NCBI RefSeq assembly: GCF_014640115.1
Contig: NZ_BMGI01000001.1
Coordinates: forward strand, 1,109,733-1,173,732
Length of the DNA stretch: 64,000 nt
Reading direction: 5' to 3'
Origin: Sinisalibacter lacisalsi
GTDB lineage: Bacteria > Pseudomonadota > Alphaproteobacteria > Rhodobacterales > Rhodobacteraceae
Both the position numbers and the translations under genes were made by a program. The notes under the pieces were generated by a model that was not told where the DNA came from, made no database searches, and saw only the letters and a program-made list of their open reading frames with translations. Of the stretch, positions 53,090 to 61,430 are shown piece by piece; within the stretch, counting starts at the first letter, position 1, and every line of letters starts with the position of its first letter.

Positions 53090-54673
53090 ATGACAGAAGC
53101 ACAGAAGCAGAAGCTGGAAGCGCAGCTTTGGAAGATCGCGAACGAGCTCAGGGGCAAGATGGATGCGGATGAGTTCCGCGATTACATCCTTGGGTTCATT
53201 TTCTACAAGTACCTGTCGGAAAAGCAGCACCTCTTCGCCAACAAGCTGTTGGAAACCGAAGACGTGAAGGACTACGCCTTGGTCACCGACGACGAGGACC
53301 TGGAGGCGATCAAGGAAGAAACCCTTGAAAAGCTCGGCTACTTCCTGCGGCCCGATGAGCTGTTCAGTGCGATCACCAAGAAGGGCAACATCAAGATCGA
53401 CGAGGACGACGACGAGGCCACCGGCAACTTCATCCTTGAAGACCTTCAGACCATCCTCAACGCCATCGAGCAAAGCACGATGGGCACCGACAGCGAGGAC
53501 GACTTCAACAGCCTTTTCGAAGACATCGACCTTGCCAGCACCAAGCTCGGCCGCAGCCCCGGCGCGCGCAACAAGCTGATCGCCAAGGTGCTCGCCCATC
53601 TTGAGGGGATCGACTTCCAGCTAGGACAGGCCAACGCCGACGTGCTGGGCGATGCCTATGAGTACCTCATCGGGCAATTTGCCTCTGGCGCGGGCAAGAA
53701 GGCCGGCGAATTCTACACGCCGCAGCAGGTCAGCCGGGTGCTCGCCAAGATCGTCACCCTCGGCAAGAGCAAGATCAAGAACGCCTATGATCCGGCGTGC
53801 GGCTCGGGCTCACTGCTTCTGCGTATCGCCAAGGAGGCGGACGTTGGCTTCTTCGCGGGCCAGGAGCTCAACCGCACCACCTACAACCTCGCGCGGATGA
53901 ACATGATCCTGCACGACGTGCATTTCAGCCGGTTCGACATCCGCCAGGAAGACACGCTTGAAGAGCCGCAGCACCTCGATGATCGGTTCGAGGCGGTGGT
54001 GGCCAATCCGCCCTTCTCCGCGAAGTGGAAAGGGGCCAACAACCCGCTGAATGAAACCGACGACCGGTTCAGCCAGTACGGGCGGATCGCGCCGAGCTCC
54101 AAGGCGGACTTTGCTTTCGTCCAGCACATGATCCACCATCTTTCCGAGAACGGCACGGCGGCGGTGGTGCTGCCGCATGGGGTGCTCTTTCGCGGGGCCG
54201 CCGAAGGCGAGATCCGCAAGTACATCATCAAGGAACAGAACTACCTCGACGCGGTGATCGGCCTGCCGCCCAACCTGTTCTATGGCACCTCGATCCCGGC
54301 CTGCATCCTCGTGCTCAAGAAATGCCGGGTACATGACGACAATATCCTGTTCATCGATGCGAGCCGGGAGTTCGACAAGATCGGCAACCAGAACGCGCTT
54401 TCGGATGAGCACGTTGAGAAGATCGTGGCCACCTACGAGCGGCGTGAAGAGGTGGAGAAATACGCCCATGTCGCACCGCTCTCGGAGATCGCGGAAAACG
54501 ATTACAACCTGAACATTCCCCGCTATGTCGATACCTTCGAAGAGGAGGAGCCGGTCGATATAGACGCCGTGGCGGCCAAGCTCGCAGTACTTGACGAGGA
54601 AATGGCCAAGACCGACGCGGTGATCGCCGGGTTCTGTGCTGAGTTGGGTATTCCTGCCCCTTTTAAGGTATGA
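53090..54673 (+). CDS. hsdM: Type I restriction-modification system methyltransferase subunit
   Basis: A 527-residue N6-adenine methyltransferase. The helical HsdM N-terminal domain (LEAQLWKIANELRGKMDADE) is followed by the SAM-binding motif I DPACGSGSLLL at about residue 234 and the catalytic motif NPPF at about residue 306. I place the start at 53090 (MTEAQKQKLEAQLW), the usual HsdM beginning; the frame open from 52976 is not credible. Its stop overlaps the hsdS start by 4 bases. Confidence 0.95.
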   Translation: MTEAQKQKLEAQLWKIANELRGKMDADEFRDYILGFIFYKYLSEKQHLFANKLLETEDVKDYALVTDDEDLEAIKEETLEKLGYFLRPDELFSAITKKGNIKIDEDDDEATGNFILEDLQTILNAIEQSTMGTDSEDDFNSLFEDIDLASTKLGRSPGARNKLIAKVLAHLEGIDFQLGQANADVLGDAYEYLIGQFASGAGKKAGEFYTPQQVSRVLAKIVTLGKSKIKNAYDPACGSGSLLLRIAKEADVGFFAGQELNRTTYNLARMNMILHDVHFSRFDIRQEDTLEEPQHLDDRFEAVVANPPFSAKWKGANNPLNETDDRFSQYGRIAPSSKADFAFVQHMIHHLSENGTAAVVLPHGVLFRGAAEGEIRKYIIKEQNYLDAVIGLPPNLFYGTSIPACILVLKKCRVHDDNILFIDASREFDKIGNQNALSDEHVEKIVATYERREEVEKYAHVAPLSEIAENDYNLNIPRYVDTFEEEEPVDIDAVAAKLAVLDEEMAKTDAVIAGFCAELGIPAPFKV

Positions 54674-55965
54674 GCGCGATGACTGGAAAAAGCGTTCCGG
54701 CATTGCGGTTTCCGGAGATTGAGGGTTCGGAATGGACCTCTTTGCCGCTTTCAGAGCTTGTGTTGTTCCACAATTCCGGCGTTTACAAAAAAAAGGAAGA
54801 GTACGGTTCTGGAAATAACATCATTGGGGTTTCGAATTTCTACTCGGTTGACTCCGTTGACGGACAGGAATTCGCTCGCGTCCCACTTTGTGGTGTTGAA
54901 AAAAAGAAATACACACTTGAGGAAGGAGACATTCTTTACACTGAATCCTCGCTAGTCCGGGAGGGCATCGCCAAAGCCCTCTTCGTTACAGAGAGTGGAC
55001 AAGGGACAGCCTTTGCGTGGCACACAAGGCGAATCAAATTGAAACGAGAACGTGTTTCTCCTGCCTTTCTATATTTCCAACTTTCGTCGCCAAGGGCGAG
55101 AAAATTCATTATGTCGGTAGCAACACAAACTGCACTGACTGGCATCACAACTGCGGATTACTTCCGAACGCCAATTCTCATTCCAACACTCCCCGAACAA
55201 CAGAAAATCGCCGCGTTTCTTGGGGCGGTGGATGAGAAGATCAACGGGTTGGAGCAGAAGAAGGCGCTGCTCACGGACTACAAGCGCGGGGTGATGCAGA
55301 AGCTCTTTTCGCAGGAGCTTCGGTTCAAGGACGATCAGGGCCGCGACTTCCCGGATTGGGAGGAGAGGCGGCTCGGGGAGGTCTTCACCTGGGTGCGGAC
55401 GAACAGTCTTTCACGGGAAAAGCTGGGCGATGAACCCAGTGAGGTGCAAAACATTCACTACGGCGATATCCACACCAAATTCCACGCGAACTTCCGGCAA
55501 GAGCGTGAGCATGTCCCCTACATCTTGGGCGCAAAGGTCACCGACTTTGCCGAAACGGATTTCTGCCGGTTAGGAGATGTCGTGATAGCAGACGCCTCGG
55601 AAGACTATGCCGATATCGGCAAGGCCATCGAGATTGTGGAACTCGGAGAGGTGCCGCTGGTTGCAGGTCTGCACACCTATATTGCGCGGCCAAAAGAAGA
55701 CTCTGTGGTCCTCGGTTTTGCCGGGTACCTTTTGCGCAGCGCCACCATGCGCGCCCAAATCATGCGGATTGCACAAGGTATTTCGGTGTTGGGCGTATCG
55801 AAGGGCAATCTTGAAAAGCTCACGCTTGAGTTGCCCCATCGAAACGAGCAGAGGAAAATCGCCAATTTCCTCTCCTCAATCGACACCCAAATTGCCCTCG
55901 TCAACAACGAGATCGTCGAAGCAAAAAACTTCAAAAAAGGCCTTCTCCAACAAATGTTTGTATAA
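54670..55965 (+). CDS. hsdS: Type I restriction-modification system specificity subunit
   Basis: A 431-residue specificity protein with the standard order: target recognition domain 1 (residues about 15-170), central conserved helix (PEQQKIAAFLGAVDEKINGLEQKKALL), TRD2 (about 230-380) and a C-terminal conserved helix (NEQRKIANFLSSIDTQIALVNNEI). TRD1 DNA (54760-55190) is visibly AT-richer than the conserved parts, as expected when TRDs are swapped between strains. It directs both methylation and cleavage. The recognised DNA sequence cannot be predicted by eye. Confidence 0.95.
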   Translation: MSAMTGKSVPALRFPEIEGSEWTSLPLSELVLFHNSGVYKKKEEYGSGNNIIGVSNFYSVDSVDGQEFARVPLCGVEKKKYTLEEGDILYTESSLVREGIAKALFVTESGQGTAFAWHTRRIKLKRERVSPAFLYFQLSSPRARKFIMSVATQTALTGITTADYFRTPILIPTLPEQQKIAAFLGAVDEKINGLEQKKALLTDYKRGVMQKLFSQELRFKDDQGRDFPDWEERRLGEVFTWVRTNSLSREKLGDEPSEVQNIHYGDIHTKFHANFRQEREHVPYILGAKVTDFAETDFCRLGDVVIADASEDYADIGKAIEIVELGEVPLVAGLHTYIARPKEDSVVLGFAGYLLRSATMRAQIMRIAQGISVLGVSKGNLEKLTLELPHRNEQRKIANFLSSIDTQIALVNNEIVEAKNFKKGLLQQMFV

Positions 55966-55974
55966 TGAATCCAC

Positions 55975-58806
55975 ATGACAACCCAAACCGAACAACAGCT
56001 TGAAAACGCCCTGATTGCCCAGCTTGAAACTCTGGGCTGGTCATCCGTTGCCATCCCCGACGAGGCGGCGCTGCTCGCCAACCTCAAGACCCAGCTAGAG
56101 ATCCACAACAAGACCACGCTTTCGGACAGCGAGTTCAAGCAGATCGTCAACAAGCTCGCGCGCGGCAACATCTTCGAAAAAGCCAAGACCCTGCGCGACA
56201 AGGTCGATTTTGCCCGAGACGACGGCACGACCGGCTACATCGAACTGATCAACCAGATCCAGTGGTGCAAGAACCAGTACCAGGTGACCCACCAGGTCAC
56301 CATGACCGGCAAGTACACCAACCGCTATGATGTGACGCTGCTCGTCAACGGCCTGCCGCTCGCCCAGATCGAGCTCAAGCGGCGCGGGCTGGAGATGAAG
56401 GAGGCCTTCAACCAGACCAACCGTTACCACCGCCACAGCTTCGCGGCGGGCATGGGGCTGTTCAACTACGTCCAGCTTTTCGTGATCTCGAACGGGGTGA
56501 ACACGCGATACTACGCCAACAACCCGGTGAAAGATCGCGACTACAAGCAGACCTTCACCTGGGCGAAGATCGACAATTCGCGGATCAGCCAGCTCGCCGA
56601 GTTTGCTGAGTTTTTCCTGGAGCCCTGCCAGCTTTCCAAGATGATCACCAAATACGTGGTGCTCAACGAAAGCAGCCAACAGCTCATGGTGCTGCGCCCC
56701 TACCAGTTCTACGCCGTCGAGGCGATCGTGAACCAGGTGCAGAATACCCAGAAGAACGGCTACATCTGGCACACCACCGGGTCGGGTAAAACGCTGACCT
56801 CGTTCAAGACGGCGCAGATCCTCACCCAGTCGCCCCATGTGCACAAGGTTGTCTTCGTGGTCGACCGCAAAGACCTCGATTTCCAGACCATCCGAGAGTT
56901 CAACGCCTTCCAGGAAGGCAGCGTGGACGCGACCAACAACACGGGCCAACTGGTCAAGCAGTTTGGCGATGCGACCCCGCTGATCGTGACCACGCTACAG
57001 AAGCTCAATACCGCGATCTCGAAGGAACGGCACAAGGCGGTGATGGAGGGGCTGCGCGACAAGCGTATGGTCTTCATCTTCGACGAATGCCACCGCAGCC
57101 AGTTCGGCGAGACCCACAAGCGGATCACCGAGTATTTCGACAACGTGCAGATGTTCGGCTTCACCGGCACGCCGATCTTCGCCGACAATGCCGCCAAGAA
57201 CGCTTTGGGCAAGAGGACGACGAAAGACCTCTTCGGCCAGCAGCTCCATTCCTACGTGATCACCGACGCGATCCGCGACGAGAACGTGCTGAAATTCTCG
57301 GTCGAGTACATCCGCACGGTGAAGCGCAAGGATCTGGTCGACGATATCGAGGTCGAGGCGATCAACACGGCGGAGGTTATGGAAGCACCCGAGCGGCTTG
57401 AAAAGATCGTCGACTACGTCATCGCCAACCACGGGCGGAAAACCCACGCCCGCGAGTTCACCGCGATCATGGCGGTGGCGAACGTGAAGAGCCTCATCGC
57501 CTACTACGAGCTGTTTCGGGCGAAGAAGGAGGCCGGTGAACACAATCTGCGGGTTGGCACCATTTTTTCATACCAGGCCAACGAGGAGGATGCGGACGCA
57601 GACGGCATGGGCGCCGGCGACGACATGCCGGATGAGTCCAAGCCGGTGAACAAGCACAGCCGCGAGAAGCTCGACGAATTCATTGCCGACTACAACGCGA
57701 TGTTCGGCAGCAATTACTCGACCAAGGACAGCAGGCTTTTCTACGGCTACTACAAGGACATCGGCAAACGCGTGAAGAAGCGCGAGATCGACATCCTGCT
57801 CGTCGTGAACATGTTCCTGACCGGCTTCGACAGCAAGCCGCTGAACACGATCTACGTCGACAAAAACCTGCGCTACCACGGGCTCCTGCAAGCCTTTTCG
57901 CGGACGAACCGGATCTACGGAACCAAGAAATCGCAAGGCAACGTGGTGTGCTTCCGCAACCTCAAGCCCGCGACGGATGAGGCCATTCGCCTCTTTGCCG
58001 ACAAGAACGCGCAAGAAGACATCATTCTTGAGCCCTATGATGACTATCTGGAGAAGTTCAAGGAAGCGGTTGCGAAGCTCTTGGCGATCGTGCCCGACGT
58101 TGACGCCGTGGACGGTCTGGAGACCGAGGCGGACGAGGCGCGGTTCATCCAGGCTTTCCGGGAGGTCATCCGGATCAAGAACGTGCTGTCGTGCTTCACC
58201 GAATTCAGTTTCGAAGACCTGCCGATGGACGAACAGACCTTTGCTGACTTCCGCAGCAAGTACCTCGACCTGTACGATAAGGTGCGCAGCGATCACGAGA
58301 AGGAAAAGGTCTCGATCCTCGATGACATCGACTTCGAGGTCGAGCTCATCAGTCGCGACAAGATCAACGTCAGCTACATCGTGAACCTGCTCCAGGACAT
58401 GCAGGGCAAATCACCCGCCGAGCAAGCGAAGGTTCGAAAAGCCATCGGCGACATTCTCGATACAGAAGCACAGCTTCGCAGCAAGAAAGAGCTTATCGAG
58501 CGTTTCATCGCCGAAAACTTCCCGAACATCCCCGCTGGTGGCGACGTGGGCGCCGAGTTCGAAACATACTGGGATGAGCAGAAACGAGACGCGATCCGTA
58601 AGCTTTCGGAGGACGAGGGGCTGGACGCCGAGGGTCTTCAGAAGGTCATCGGCAACTACCTGTTCACCGAAAAGCCACCCATGCGAGACGAGGTCATCGG
58701 CATCATGGAAACACGCCCGAAACTGCGCGAACGTGGCAGCATCGCAGAACGTGTGATCAGCAAGATCAAGGAATTCGTCGAAACGTTCATCGACGGGGTC
58801 GATTAA
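55975..58806 (+). CDS. hsdR: Type I restriction-modification system restriction subunit
   Basis: A 943-residue endonuclease and translocase. The N-terminal PD-(D/E)xK nuclease has YDVTLLVNGLPLAQIELKRRG. Walker A TTGSGKTLTSF is at about residue 267, the DEAD-box FDECHRSQ at about residue 368, and helicase motif VI-like FSRTNRIYG near 645. A helical C-terminal domain binds the M subunit. All key residues are intact, so the system should be active. It begins 9 bases after hsdS ends. Confidence 0.95.
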   Translation: MTTQTEQQLENALIAQLETLGWSSVAIPDEAALLANLKTQLEIHNKTTLSDSEFKQIVNKLARGNIFEKAKTLRDKVDFARDDGTTGYIELINQIQWCKNQYQVTHQVTMTGKYTNRYDVTLLVNGLPLAQIELKRRGLEMKEAFNQTNRYHRHSFAAGMGLFNYVQLFVISNGVNTRYYANNPVKDRDYKQTFTWAKIDNSRISQLAEFAEFFLEPCQLSKMITKYVVLNESSQQLMVLRPYQFYAVEAIVNQVQNTQKNGYIWHTTGSGKTLTSFKTAQILTQSPHVHKVVFVVDRKDLDFQTIREFNAFQEGSVDATNNTGQLVKQFGDATPLIVTTLQKLNTAISKERHKAVMEGLRDKRMVFIFDECHRSQFGETHKRITEYFDNVQMFGFTGTPIFADNAAKNALGKRTTKDLFGQQLHSYVITDAIRDENVLKFSVEYIRTVKRKDLVDDIEVEAINTAEVMEAPERLEKIVDYVIANHGRKTHAREFTAIMAVANVKSLIAYYELFRAKKEAGEHNLRVGTIFSYQANEEDADADGMGAGDDMPDESKPVNKHSREKLDEFIADYNAMFGSNYSTKDSRLFYGYYKDIGKRVKKREIDILLVVNMFLTGFDSKPLNTIYVDKNLRYHGLLQAFSRTNRIYGTKKSQGNVVCFRNLKPATDEAIRLFADKNAQEDIILEPYDDYLEKFKEAVAKLLAIVPDVDAVDGLETEADEARFIQAFREVIRIKNVLSCFTEFSFEDLPMDEQTFADFRSKYLDLYDKVRSDHEKEKVSILDDIDFEVELISRDKINVSYIVNLLQDMQGKSPAEQAKVRKAIGDILDTEAQLRSKKELIERFIAENFPNIPAGGDVGAEFETYWDEQKRDAIRKLSEDEGLDAEGLQKVIGNYLFTEKPPMRDEVIGIMETRPKLRERGSIAERVISKIKEFVETFIDGVD

Positions 58807-58915
58807 GGAAATGCCGACCGGCAAGATGTGGGCCGACGTTCTCCTTAAAGCATTGCCGAGAGCCACTCCTGATTTTTTTGGAACTCACCGGCTCCAAGTG
58901 CGTGGAGCCTCAACG

Positions 58916-59494
58916 TCACCTTGTGGGAGGAACTGGCGGCTTTGATTTCGTAGCGTTCGCCACAAGCAGCTGCATCCGAACGATTGAAAGGATCGCCGCA
59001 AGAACAAGAAGCACGCCATAGTAGGTCAAAAAAATTCCCACAGCCGAGAGAGAGAACGACAGCCAGTCGACGGCGGAAAACAAAAATTCTGGCGAACATT
59101 CAAGGGACTTCATCCATCGCGCAAGAACATCGACGCCTGTGCTCAGGTCAATAAACTCTGACCCGATGGAAAAAATCAATGCGGAAACTTGAATAAAGAC
59201 TGCATGCCCTATTGATGCTGCAATTGCGGCTATAGGAGAGCGTCCCTTGTCATCCAGCGCCATCAACTTTTCCAGCATCTCCTGGTTCAATATAGCGAAA
59301 ATGATCGCGAACGCCGCAATAGTGAATCCCGTAAGCGAGGGCATCACGCTCAAGGCTTTGTCAGACCACTCGAATCTCGGAATAGAACGGTAGGACAGCA
59401 GCGTCAGGATGACGGCAATCCAGAAATAGCTGGATTTGGCTATGGCAGCTATGCCGCCATAATGGATATATAGCCTTCTCAGGTTTTCAAACAC
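58916..59494 (-). CDS. Four-helix membrane protein paired with DUF4747
   Basis: A 192-residue protein with four transmembrane helices: YFWIAVILTLLSY, LTGFTIAAFAIIFAILN, IGHAVFIQVSALIFSIG and LSAVGIFLTYYGVLLVLAAILSIV. A charged loop MLEKLMALDDKGRSPI and a short basic tail are cytosolic by the positive-inside rule. It lies 13 bases downstream of the DUF4747 gene on the same strand and is AT-richer than the core genome. A membrane protein paired with a soluble partner on a defence-bearing island suggests an effector and sensor pair, which is inference. No family recognised. Confidence 0.75.
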   Translation of the reverse strand: MFENLRRLYIHYGGIAAIAKSSYFWIAVILTLLSYRSIPRFEWSDKALSVMPSLTGFTIAAFAIIFAILNQEMLEKLMALDDKGRSPIAAIAASIGHAVFIQVSALIFSIGSEFIDLSTGVDVLARWMKSLECSPEFLFSAVDWLSFSLSAVGIFLTYYGVLLVLAAILSIVRMQLLVANATKSKPPVPPTR

Positions 59495-59507
59495 TGCTTT
59501 CTATACC

Positions 59508-60380
59508 CTATGTCGTTGCGCGTCGTTGCTTGATCGCATCGACCATTTTGCTCGCCAACTTCCGGAACATAGACCGTGTGTCGACCTCTTCCTTGTTGTA
59601 GGTATCTACGACTTTTTCGGGCTTTTCCTTCGTCGTGTGAGAGACTTGAACACCGTTCTCAATGCTCTTCACCGAAACTTCGCCGTTCTCCGCGCCAACA
59701 ATCGCAAGCTTCTGGGTGCGCTCATTGGGTTTGAGGCCGTCGTTATCCTTTGATCGGGTGACCTCCTCATATTCTTCGCCATTCTGTTCCCGAAGTCGTT
59801 CCTCTATTTGTGCAGCCAAATCTCCAGAAATGTCGTCCGGATTTGGTCGCCTGATCACAATTCTAAGCTCTTTCAGGTTAGGAAGGTTGATAATCCGTTC
59901 CACCTCTCCATAGCTTTTTACGATATCAGCTTCGACGCGACCGAAATCTTGAACCACTGCGGAGTCAGACAAAGCTTCTTTAAAATACTTTTCGACAGAT
60001 CTCGCACTGAGACCTTTGGACTCTGAATACGATTCAAATGAAAGTATATGGGTTTCTTCGTCGAGTTCGAAATAGAAAGCAGAGAGGTTGGGGCGAAGGG
60101 TCTCAGGAATTGAGACTTCGTCGACTTTTTCCGGGCCTGCTGGGCCAAAGTCTTCTAGGTCAAACCAATCGCCGTCAATATCGATCTCTGAGTACTTCGA
60201 AAAGACGCCAAGACCAGATTCGCGTTGATACTGAGTGATCGCAACAAAACTATCGCCATATACCTTCACAGCAACACGCTTTTCAAACAACTTTTCAATC
60301 ATGTCGGCGTAGTTTCTCGGCCGGTCTGCGGGGATTCGAAGATTAATTGCCGAAACTTCGATTTTCGATGGGCGTGGCAT
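59508..60380 (-). CDS. DUF4747 family protein
   Basis: A 290-residue soluble protein. The N-terminal half (KIEVSAINLRIPADRPRNYA, then SEIDIDGDWFDLEDFGPA) and a middle with FYFELDEETHILSFESYSESKGLS, PNLKELRIVIRRPNPDD match my memory of DUF4747, a family scattered on mobile elements. The C-terminal part is charged and helical. GGAGG lies 7 bases before the ATG. It is the first gene of the pair with the membrane protein, and repeated TGTGATC motifs lie in its upstream region. The function is unknown. Confidence 0.7.
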   Translation of the reverse strand: MPRPSKIEVSAINLRIPADRPRNYADMIEKLFEKRVAVKVYGDSFVAITQYQRESGLGVFSKYSEIDIDGDWFDLEDFGPAGPEKVDEVSIPETLRPNLSAFYFELDEETHILSFESYSESKGLSARSVEKYFKEALSDSAVVQDFGRVEADIVKSYGEVERIINLPNLKELRIVIRRPNPDDISGDLAAQIEERLREQNGEEYEEVTRSKDNDGLKPNERTQKLAIVGAENGEVSVKSIENGVQVSHTTKEKPEKVVDTYNKEEVDTRSMFRKLASKMVDAIKQRRATT

Positions 60381-60467
60381 CTCAGGACCTCCGGTGACAC
60401 ACGGCTATGGCCCTGCACATATGCACAAATTGTCTGGGAACGCTACGGTTTCCGAACCGCAAGTGGG

Positions 60468-60486
60468 TGTGATCACACATGTGATC
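60468..60486. promoter_or_regulatory. Overlapping inverted repeats upstream of DUF4747
   Basis: TGTGATCACACATGTGATC holds a perfect 10-base palindrome TGTGATCACA and an overlapping inverted pair GATCACA-CA-TGTGATC. The short intergenic region ahead of the DUF4747 gene (60381-60519) makes it a likely operator. No cognate regulator can be named. Confidence 0.5.
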
Positions 60487-60519
60487 TTGGCTAGATCTGT
60501 ACGTTTTCCTCCCTTCTAA

Positions 60520-61410
60520 TCATCCATTCGCGATGGTGACCGGACCACCGATTGACCTTAGCCAAGGGTTGTAGAAGAAGATAGGTCCCATCCTGTGGAT
60601 GGCTCCAGTCTCTTCCGATTCCCAAAGTGACGCGGTCAGGAACGCGCTTGCGGCCGTGTCAGGTAGCCCCTGCAACATTTCCAAGAATCGCGCTTGACGC
60701 GACCGCGTGTTGAACACCCAAAGAACGAGCAAGTTCGCATTGAGCCCGTAGTGCGACTTGTAGAGCTGATCTTCGAAAACCTTCCGATACTGATCGATCG
60801 AACGCGCCCAGCTTTTGCGGTTTGCCGGTGAGGTCTTTGGTTCTGTGCCTCGATCCACCTCCAGCGCAAAGGCCCGGAATGCGCCGCCATAGTCGAGCGC
60901 GAAGAGCTGGTCCGGGATCAGCTTGGAGCGACCGATTGGAATGGCAAGTTCCGCGCACTTGATCGCCAAGATCTCGTGCGCCGGGATGTAGCGCACACCA
61001 GCACGTGCCGCAGCGATATCGATCCCGCCAGTGACCTGCGAGACCGTATAGCCGTGCCACCAGTGCCCGGTCGGACGAACGGTCGGCTCGTCCTCGCCCA
61101 GGTCGACAAGGTGGTCCTTCGCTTTGCGGGTCAGGTCGTAGATGTAGGGGTTGAACTCGGCCCGCTCGGTCGCGCGCTGCTGGCGTGGGAGCATCAGATA
61201 TCCACCGGCCCTCAGCTTCTGCATCTGCCGGAGCGCCGTGTCCTTGCAGCGGTGGGTGTCGTGGGTGAGCTCGCAGAGTGATAGTGAGCTTTGAGGGCCA
61301 TGACGTGCGATGTGCTTGAACCAGCGCACCTCGCGATTCGTCACCCGCACACCGCGCTGAGGCGCAATGTGATGGAATGTTGCCCGACCTAGTGTGTTCG
61401 TCGTCTGCAT
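60520..61410 (-). CDS. Replication-relaxation family protein
   Basis: A 296-residue protein. An N-terminal winged-helix (REVRWFKHIARHGPQSSLSL, then CKDTALRQMQKLRAGGYLMLP) is followed by a nuclease-like alpha/beta domain (LIPDQLFALDYGGAFRAFALEVDRGTEP), where PD-x8-20-E-x-D resembles a PD-(D/E)xK core. This is the Replic_Relax family of plasmids and integrative elements, thought to act at the transfer origin. It lies 20 bases downstream of the VirD4-like gene on the same strand, forming a mobilisation unit. Confidence 0.85.
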   Translation of the reverse strand: MQTTNTLGRATFHHIAPQRGVRVTNREVRWFKHIARHGPQSSLSLCELTHDTHRCKDTALRQMQKLRAGGYLMLPRQQRATERAEFNPYIYDLTRKAKDHLVDLGEDEPTVRPTGHWWHGYTVSQVTGGIDIAAARAGVRYIPAHEILAIKCAELAIPIGRSKLIPDQLFALDYGGAFRAFALEVDRGTEPKTSPANRKSWARSIDQYRKVFEDQLYKSHYGLNANLLVLWVFNTRSRQARFLEMLQGLPDTAASAFLTASLWESEETGAIHRMGPIFFYNPWLRSIGGPVTIANG

Positions 61411-61430
61411 GGGTCAAAGCCTAGCAGGTT

